DNA of 64,000 bases from Comamonadaceae bacterium (GTDB taxonomy: Bacteria > Pseudomonadota > Gammaproteobacteria > Burkholderiales > Burkholderiaceae_C): NCBI GenBank assembly GCA_947375135.1, contig CANCER010000016.1, positions 1 to 64,000 on the forward strand, in the 5' to 3' direction. Below the pieces are notes generated by a model. That model was not told where the DNA came from. It saw only the letters and a program-made list of their open reading frames with translations, and made no database searches. Positions 59,255 to 64,000 of the stretch are shown piece after piece (the first letter of the stretch is position 1; every line of letters starts with the position of its first letter). The position numbers and the translations under genes are program-made.

Positions 59255-60385
59255 TTAGGCCAGGGCGCGCTGGATGATGATCTTCTGCACGTCGGAAGTG
59301 CCCTCATAAATCTGGCAAACGCGCACATCGCGGTAGATGCGCTCCACCGGAAAGTCGGTCACATAGCCGTAGCCGCCCAACGTTTGAATCGCCACGCTGC
59401 AGACCTTCTCGGCCATCTCGCTGGCAAACAGCTTGGCCATGGCGGCCTCTTTCAGGCAGGGGCGACCGGCATCGCGCAGGCTGGCAGCGTGCCAGATCAA
59501 CTGGCGTGCCGCCTCGATCTGCGTGGCGCATTCGGCCAGCCGGAAACCCACTGCCTGGTGGTTGAAGATCGCGGTGCCAAAGCTCTGGCGGTCCTTGGCA
59601 TAGGCCACGGCCACCTCAAAGGCACTGCGCGCCATGCCCACGCTTTGCGCGGCAATGCCGATGCGCCCGCCTTCCAGGCCGCCGAGGGCAATGCCATAGC
59701 CCTCGCCTTCTTTGCCGATCAGGTTCTCGACGGGGATGCGGCAGTTGTCAAAGTTGATCTGCGCGGTGTCGCTGGAATGTTGCCCCAGCTTGTCCTCCAG
59801 ACGCGCCACGGTGTAGCCCGGCGCGTTGGTCGGCACCAGAAAGGCGCTCATGCCCTTCTTGCCGGCGCCCTTGTCGGTAACCGCCAGCACGATGGCCACA
59901 TCGCCGTTTTTGCCGCTGGTGATGAACTGCTTCACACCATTGATCACATAGCTGTCTCCGTCTTTGACGGCCGTGGTGCGCAGGGACGACGCGTCGGAGC
60001 CCACATGCGGCTCGGTCAGGCAGAAGGCGCCCAGCATCTGGCCCTGTGCCAGGGGCATGAGCCATTGCTTCTTCTGCTGGTCGTTGCCGTAGCGCATGAG
60101 GATGGCATTCACCGGGCAATTCGTCACGCTGATCACCGTGCTGGTGCCGCCGTCACCGGCTGCGATCTCTTCCAGCACGAGGGCCAGCGTCACATAGTCC
60201 AGCCCGGCGCCGCCCAGGTCTTCCGGCACGCAAATGCCATAGGCTCCCAGCGCGGCCAGGCCCTGGTGGACCTCTTTGGGGAAGCTGTGTTCCTTGTCCC
60301 ACTTCGCGGCGTTGGGCCAGAGTTCGGCCTGCGCAAAGTCGCGCACCGCGTCGCGGATCATTTCCTGGTCTTGTGTCAGCAGCAT
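59255..60385 (-). CDS. Acyl-CoA dehydrogenase
   Basis: This 376-residue FAD enzyme has MLLTQDQEMIRDAVRDFAQAEL, CLTEPHVGSDASSLRTTA (FAD/substrate signature), NGVKQFITSGKNGDV, QALGGYGYV-type QTLGGYGYVTDFPVERIYRDVRVCQIYEGTSDVQ and the catalytic Glu361 (YEGTSD), the short/medium-chain position. It oxidises a short acyl-CoA (butyryl- or 2-methylbutyryl-like). It could not be assigned as isovaleryl-CoA dehydrogenase, which has its Glu elsewhere. It is the second gene of a six-gene operon that starts with the SDR gene. Confidence 0.92.
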   Translation of the reverse strand: MLLTQDQEMIRDAVRDFAQAELWPNAAKWDKEHSFPKEVHQGLAALGAYGICVPEDLGGAGLDYVTLALVLEEIAAGDGGTSTVISVTNCPVNAILMRYGNDQQKKQWLMPLAQGQMLGAFCLTEPHVGSDASSLRTTAVKDGDSYVINGVKQFITSGKNGDVAIVLAVTDKGAGKKGMSAFLVPTNAPGYTVARLEDKLGQHSSDTAQINFDNCRIPVENLIGKEGEGYGIALGGLEGGRIGIAAQSVGMARSAFEVAVAYAKDRQSFGTAIFNHQAVGFRLAECATQIEAARQLIWHAASLRDAGRPCLKEAAMAKLFASEMAEKVCSVAIQTLGGYGYVTDFPVERIYRDVRVCQIYEGTSDVQKIIIQRALA

Positions 60386-60398
60386 GTTGTTCCTAGGG

Positions 60399-61073
60399 TT
60401 ACCAAGTCTCGAAAGCCCTGCCGTCCCATTGCAGAAAGGGCACCTGGGGCGGGCGGGGTTTGTTCTTCAATGCCAGCAGCGTGTGGCGCATGCCAGCGAC
60501 GCTGTCGTGCGGGCTCAAGGGGGCAGCAGCGGTGCCCATATCGGTGGCGACCCAGCCGGGGTGAAACAGCACAAAGCGGGCACGTGGATAGTCCGGTTGG
60601 GCGGCCACCACAGCCATATTGAGGGCAGCCTTGCTGACGCGGTACAGCCAGCTGCGGCTGCTCTGCGCCTCGCCGATGCAGCCCATGTCACTGGTGATGA
60701 AGGCAAATTGGCCATCGGCCTCCTCCACCCACGGTGCCACCTGCGGCAGGGCCTGCATGGCGCCCAGCACGTTGGTATGCAGCATGCGGTCAAAGGCTTG
60801 TTGCGTCGGGGGGGAAGTGGCAGGTTCGGTGCCGAAGAGGCCGGCGACATAGATTGCCACATCCAGTTTCTCGCCGTCCAGTTTCCAGCTCAGGCCGCTG
60901 ATGCTGGCCGGGTTGGTGACATCGAGCTTGAGGGTCTCTGCGCCCAGCTCGCTCAAGCGCGCTAAGCCGTCCTCGTTTCGCGCGGTTGCAATGACGCGGT
61001 CACCCGCTTCGAGGTACTGGCGCGCAAACTCCAGGCCGATGCCGCGGGATGCGCCTATGAGCAAAACGTTCAT
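60399..61073 (-). CDS. Short-chain dehydrogenase/reductase
   Basis: The 224 residues have MNVLLIGASRGIGLEFARQYL (cofactor loop), DVTNPASISGL, VAIYVAGLFG in place of NNAG, and the Ser-Tyr-Lys site as ITSDMGCIG...SWLYRVSKAAL. The C-terminal FHPGWVATDMGTAAAPLSPHDSV follows the C-factor/CsgA-like branch. The substrate is unknown. The ATG at 61073 begins on the Rossmann motif; an open frame of 32 codons before it enters the long hairpin and is ignored. It is 13 bp from the acyl-CoA dehydrogenase. Confidence 0.9.
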   Translation of the reverse strand: MNVLLIGASRGIGLEFARQYLEAGDRVIATARNEDGLARLSELGAETLKLDVTNPASISGLSWKLDGEKLDVAIYVAGLFGTEPATSPPTQQAFDRMLHTNVLGAMQALPQVAPWVEEADGQFAFITSDMGCIGEAQSSRSWLYRVSKAALNMAVVAAQPDYPRARFVLFHPGWVATDMGTAAAPLSPHDSVAGMRHTLLALKNKPRPPQVPFLQWDGRAFETW

Positions 61074-61123
61074 CTCAGTGGTGCTTTCTCTCGTGTTGCC
61101 TTGCGCGTGTGCCGTGCTGGGTG

Positions 61124-61200
61124 CGCGCGCAGGGGCAGGGCAACCGGCCTCATAGTGCCAAACGCGCACAAATCGGCCGGTCGCCCTGCCCCTGCGCGCG
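61124..61200. repeat. Long inverted repeat (26-bp arms), terminator- or REP-like
   Basis: Arms at 61124-61149 and 61175-61200 are inverted copies with one mismatch (outer CGCGCGCAGGGGCAGGGC, inner ACCGGCC), with a 25-base loop. It stands 51 bp upstream of the SDR start and downstream of the thiolase gene. There is no T-run. It may end thiolase transcripts or be a repeated palindrome of this genome. Confidence 0.7.
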
Positions 61201-61380
61201 TGAAGTGACTGGGTCTAGTGCCCACAAGAATACCCGATACCCATTCACCCACCGCCTGCTCTCGCGCGTACAAGCCACGCAGATCATGTGCAGGAATAGG
61301 AGCGGGCATGCAGGTTGACGACTCGAGCAAACCATGTCTTGGTCTACTTGCGCCACGCAACCCATACCCAGCGACGGGGT

Positions 61381-61436
61381 CGGGTATGCCGGGTGACGAT
61401 TTGTGGTACCCCACTATGAGGAACCCGGCATACCCG
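61381..61436. repeat. Inverted repeat CGGGTATGCCGGGT with 28-base loop
   Basis: CGGGTATGCCGGGT (61381-61394) pairs exactly with ACCCGGCATACCCG (61423-61436). It lies 70 bp after the thiolase stop on that gene's downstream side. With the longer palindrome at 61124 it is the only structure in the 430-bp gap 61074-61505, which holds no gene. Confidence 0.6.
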
Positions 61437-61505
61437 GCCACGGCGCGAGCGAATGAAGCAGCGCAACGCAACATGAACAAGGCACGCATAAGTATGAGAC
61501 AGGGC

Positions 61506-62687
61506 TTACAGCAGTTCCAAAGCCACCGCAGTCGCCTCACCACCACCAATGCACAGGGTGGCAATACCCTTCTTCAACCCGCGTGCCTTCAAAGCGTGAA
61601 TCAGCGTCACCATGATGCGCGCACCGGAAGCACCGATGGGGTGACCCAGCGCACAGGCACCGCCATTCACATTCACCTTCTCATGCGGAATCTTCAGGTC
61701 CGCCATCAGCGCCATGGGCACCACGGCAAAGGCCTCGTTCACTTCCCACAGGTCCACGTCCTCGGCCTTCCAGCCCGCCTTGGCCAGCACCTTTTGCACG
61801 GCACCCACGGGGGCGGTGGCAAACCAGTTCGGCTCCTGGGCGTGGTTGGCGTGGGCCACCAAACGCGCCAACGGTTTGCAGCCCAGATCAGCAGCGGTGC
61901 CGGCACGCATCATCACCATGGCGGCGGCACCGTCATTGATCGAACTGCTGCTGGCAGCGGTGATGGTGCCGTCTTTCTTGAACGCGGATTTCAGCGTGGG
62001 AATCTTGTCGAGCTTGATCTTGCCCGGGCCTTCGTCCATGGAAATCTGCACCTCACCGGCACGCGTCTTCACCGTCACCGGCGTGATCTCGGCAGCGAAG
62101 CCGCCATTGGCTATTGCCGCCTGGGCCCGCTGCACACTGGCGGTGGCAAAGGCGTCCTGCTGCGCGCGCGTAAAGCTGTATTTGGCGGCGCAGTCTTCAC
62201 CAAAGGTGCCCATGGAGCGGCCGGGCTCGTAGGCGTCTTCCAGACCGTCGAGCATCATGTGGTCCATCACGCGGTCGTGGCCGATGCGCATGCCGGCGCG
62301 GGCCTTGGGCAGCAGGTAGGGAGCGTTGGTCATGCTCTCCATGCCGCCGGCAATCAGCACGTCGTGGCTACCGGCCAGCAGCATGTCGTGGCAGAACATG
62401 GCCGCACGCATGCCGGAGCCGCACATCTTGGACAGGGTGACCGCGCCCGCACTTTGGGGCAGCCCGCCCTTGAAAGCCGCTTGCCTTGCCGGAGCTTGGC
62501 CCTGGCCGGCCATCAGGCAGTTGCCGAAGATCACTTCCGTCACCAGTTCAGGGCTGATGCCTGCGCGCTCCACAGCAGCCTTGATCGCAGCACCGCCCAG
62601 GTCGTGGGCAGCCAGTGAAGAGAAGTCGCCCTGGAAGGCGCCCATGGGGGTGCGGGCGGCGCTGACGATCACAATCGATTCGGACAT
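61506..62687 (-). CDS. Acetyl-CoA acetyltransferase (thiolase II)
   Basis: This 393-residue thiolase has nucleophile Cys89 (VTLSKMCGSGMRA), His349 (NGGACALGHPIGASGAR) and Cys379 (ATLCIGGGEATA). The length and the SKMCGSGMRA/GGMESMTNAPYLL motifs fit biosynthetic or ketolytic acetoacetyl-CoA thiolases (PhaA/AtoB). It could cleave the acetoacetyl-CoA that arises from the HMG-CoA lyase product acetoacetate. AGGAG lies 9 bases before the ATG, and a 22-bp palindrome stands 21 bp upstream of the start. Confidence 0.94.
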   Translation of the reverse strand: MSESIVIVSAARTPMGAFQGDFSSLAAHDLGGAAIKAAVERAGISPELVTEVIFGNCLMAGQGQAPARQAAFKGGLPQSAGAVTLSKMCGSGMRAAMFCHDMLLAGSHDVLIAGGMESMTNAPYLLPKARAGMRIGHDRVMDHMMLDGLEDAYEPGRSMGTFGEDCAAKYSFTRAQQDAFATASVQRAQAAIANGGFAAEITPVTVKTRAGEVQISMDEGPGKIKLDKIPTLKSAFKKDGTITAASSSSINDGAAAMVMMRAGTAADLGCKPLARLVAHANHAQEPNWFATAPVGAVQKVLAKAGWKAEDVDLWEVNEAFAVVPMALMADLKIPHEKVNVNGGACALGHPIGASGARIMVTLIHALKARGLKKGIATLCIGGGEATAVALELL

Positions 62688-62707
62688 GTTTTTTTGCTCC
62701 TCTGCAG

Positions 62708-62729
62708 TTGACGTTTACGTAAACGTCAA
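62708..62729. promoter_or_regulatory. Perfect 22-bp palindromic operator before the thiolase gene
   Basis: TTGACGTTTAC followed directly by its reverse complement GTAAACGTCAA. The half-site resembles the CGTTTACG-type signals of MerR-family LiuR or TetR-family fatty-acid regulators; which one is not decidable here. It lies at promoter distance (20 bp from the thiolase start codon), so binding should repress. Confidence 0.7.
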
Positions 62730-62805
62730 TTGTGACAGAAGAGGCGGTTTGGGTCAGCCCGCAATCCATGCTGAATCGCAGACTCTTGGACCGCCTTGGG
62801 TTTTG

Positions 62806-63468
62806 CTAGCTGTTGATGCGCGGCATCAGCCGCACGCCGGACACCGCTTCGCGGTACAGCGCATCCAGGTCGGATTCGCCGGTGATGGTCATGTGCAGGT
62901 CGTGCAGCAGGCCGTCGGAGAGGCCGTAGACCCAGCCGTGCAGCGTGACGTTCTGGCCACGCGCCCAGGCGTCCTGCAGCACCGTGCTTTGCGCCACGTT
63001 CACCACCTGCTCGATGACGTTGAGTTCACACAGGGCGGCGGCGCGGCCATGCTCGGGCAGCACGTCCATCACATCACGGTGGCGGTCGCGCACGTCCTGG
63101 ATGTGGCGCAGCCAGTTGTCGGCCAGCCCAATGCGCGCGCCTTCGAGCGCGGCCTGCACGCCGGAGCAGCCGTAGTGGCCGACCACCATCACATGCTCGA
63201 CCTTGATGCGCTCGACAGCGAACTGGATGGTGGACAGCGCGTTGAGGTCGGAGTGCACCACGACGTTGGCGATGTTGCGGTGTACGAACACCTCGCCCGG
63301 GTCCAGGCCGGTGATCTCATTGGCCGGCACACGGCTGTCGGAGCAGCCGATCCACATGTATTTGGGGCGCTGCTGGTTGGCCAGACCAGTAAAAAAGCCG
63401 GGGCGCTTGCGGACAATGTCCGCAGCCCAGGCGCGGTTATTGGCGAAGAGGTTATTCAGTTCAGTCAT
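62806..63468 (-). CDS. can: Beta-class carbonic anhydrase
   Basis: The 220-residue product MTELNNLFANNRAWAADIVRKRPGFF has zinc ligands Cys42 (GCSDSRVPAN, with Asp44-Arg46 dyad), His98 and Cys101 (VVGHYGCSGVQAAL). It interconverts CO2 and bicarbonate in the cytoplasm, which feeds biotin carboxylases such as the methylcrotonyl-CoA enzyme. The ATG at 63468 overlaps the sulfatase-like stop by ATGA; the longer frame reads into that gene and was rejected. Confidence 0.95.
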   Translation of the reverse strand: MTELNNLFANNRAWAADIVRKRPGFFTGLANQQRPKYMWIGCSDSRVPANEITGLDPGEVFVHRNIANVVVHSDLNALSTIQFAVERIKVEHVMVVGHYGCSGVQAALEGARIGLADNWLRHIQDVRDRHRDVMDVLPEHGRAAALCELNVIEQVVNVAQSTVLQDAWARGQNVTLHGWVYGLSDGLLHDLHMTITGESDLDALYREAVSGVRLMPRINS

Positions 63469-64000
63469 GGTTTCGTTTCTTTGCGTAGCGAGATGCGCAC
63501 ATTCCAATCCAGCAGGCCATAGCGCGCGCGCTCCTGTTGGTCGTCTTTGGCGTTGAATTCGCAATGTTCCGTGGGCTTGGCGGCGGTGCAGACAAAGCTG
63601 CTTTGGTTTCCGAGTTGCCACATGCCCTGGGCGTTGCGCGCTTCGCCGGTGAAAAACATGGCACGGGCTGCGTTAAGGGGGTCGGCGGGATCGGTCACAG
63701 TTTGCAACAGATTGCGCCCGGCGTTGATGTAGGGACCCTCAATGCCCGCAAGCGGAAAAAGGGTGTTGAACATGTCGCGGTGACTGGCAGGCAGCGCCTG
63801 CTGCTGACCGCAGTTCAGGCCCTGACCCCAGATCACGAACGGCACCTGGCGAATCAGGTAATGGCGCTTGGCATCTGCGTAGACGCCAAAGGAGCGCACA
63901 TTGTGGTCGCCGGTGGCTGCTATCAGGGTGTCGACTTTGTGCGGGCCTTGTTGCATCTCCTGCACAAAGCCACCGAGCAGGTCGGCAGCGTAGTGGTAGG
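63465..64000 (-). CDS. Sulfatase/LTA synthase-like protein, C-terminal part (runs off the window)
   Basis: The last 178 residues of a larger alkaline-phosphatase-fold protein are visible: YHYAADLLGGFVQEMQQ, then KVDTLIAATGDHNVRSFG (metal-binding Asp-His), VPFVIWGQGL, DMFNTLFPLAGIEGPYINAGRNLL and a Cys-containing tail. This matches the end of LtaS/OpgB-like membrane phosphoglycerol or phosphoethanolamine transferases, whose membrane half would be off the right edge. It overlaps the carbonic anhydrase start, so the two are co-translated. Confidence 0.75.
   Translation of the reverse strand, partial: YHYAADLLGGFVQEMQQGPHKVDTLIAATGDHNVRSFGVYADAKRHYLIRQVPFVIWGQGLNCGQQQALPASHRDMFNTLFPLAGIEGPYINAGRNLLQTVTDPADPLNAARAMFFTGEARNAQGMWQLGNQSSFVCTAAKPTEHCEFNAKDDQQERARYGLLDWNVRISLRKETKP

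Noticed and set aside
58340..60622. Plus-strand frame of 760 codons opposite the MBL and acyl-CoA dehydrogenase genes
   Set aside because: The same kind of antisense artefact; both opposite genes have intact catalytic motifs.

Overview
The window reads as a high-GC betaproteobacterial chromosome, most like Comamonadaceae (Rhodoferax/Polaromonas/Acidovorax type). This rests on the protein families and on typical gene neighbourhoods (liu-type leucine genes, gcl-hyi-glxR-ttuD-pyk, PuuD-type urate oxidation, HAAT-type ABC transporters), not on any marker gene. No rRNA, tRNA or CRISPR array was recognised.

Positions 1-4500 are a mobile and degraded region. It holds the end of a decayed IS3-family element, an integron gene cassette (Sel1-repeat protein plus attC) next to a second cassette ORF cut by that IS, a complete IS3-family element with a frameshift signal, and a chimeric pseudogene that joins a NasT-like regulator to a copy of the 3' end of an exonuclease gene found intact at 8.2 kb. 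Positions 4800-8050 carry a 7TMR-DISM histidine kinase, its OmpR-type response regulator and a small orphan gene.

Positions 8160-19044 (minus strand) hold a DnaQ-like exonuclease with a cNMP/CBS/nucleotidyltransferase protein, a DsbA-like isomerase, a YbaK-DUF1289 fusion, and leucine/isovalerate genes (HMG-CoA lyase, both methylcrotonyl-CoA carboxylase subunits). Two toxin-antitoxin-like pairs (DUF4160-DUF2442 and VapBC) are embedded among the leucine genes, along with a GhrA-type glyoxylate reductase. An AraC-type regulator, carrying an in-frame palindromic insertion, diverges from the carboxylase genes.

Positions 20960-47450 form the metabolic core. A minus-strand operon gcl-hyi-glxR-ttuD-pyk turns glyoxylate into pyruvate and continues into an unusual protein with three fused RidA domains and a tautomerase; a LysR regulator diverges from it over a perfect palindrome. 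Malic enzyme and an M20 hydrolase follow. The purine (urate) genes come next: a UraD-AllC fusion, PuuE, an NCS2 permease, PuuD, UraH, a flavin-reductase-like protein and a hydantoin/allantoin-type racemase. A five-gene ABC importer and a GntR/FCD regulator close the block. TGTATACA-like palindromes recur in the control regions. Together these genes describe a near-complete route from urate through allantoin, allantoate and glyoxylate to glycerate, phosphoenolpyruvate and pyruvate; only the ureidoglycolate step has no obvious gene. A 303-bp MITE-like element lies between the M20 gene and uraD-allC.

Positions 47450-64000 start with a gene graveyard, then a predicted exported or lipoprotein FAH-family enzyme, a TauE/SafE permease, and a large CheB-CheR-PAS protein followed directly by a PAS-LuxR regulator. 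Next are a small XRE regulator and a tight minus-strand operon (SDR, acyl-CoA dehydrogenase, MBL hydrolase, rhodanese, YchJ-like, HAD). An acetyl-CoA acetyltransferase with a 22-bp palindromic operator, a beta-carbonic anhydrase and the C-terminal part of a sulfatase/LTA-synthase-like protein complete the window.
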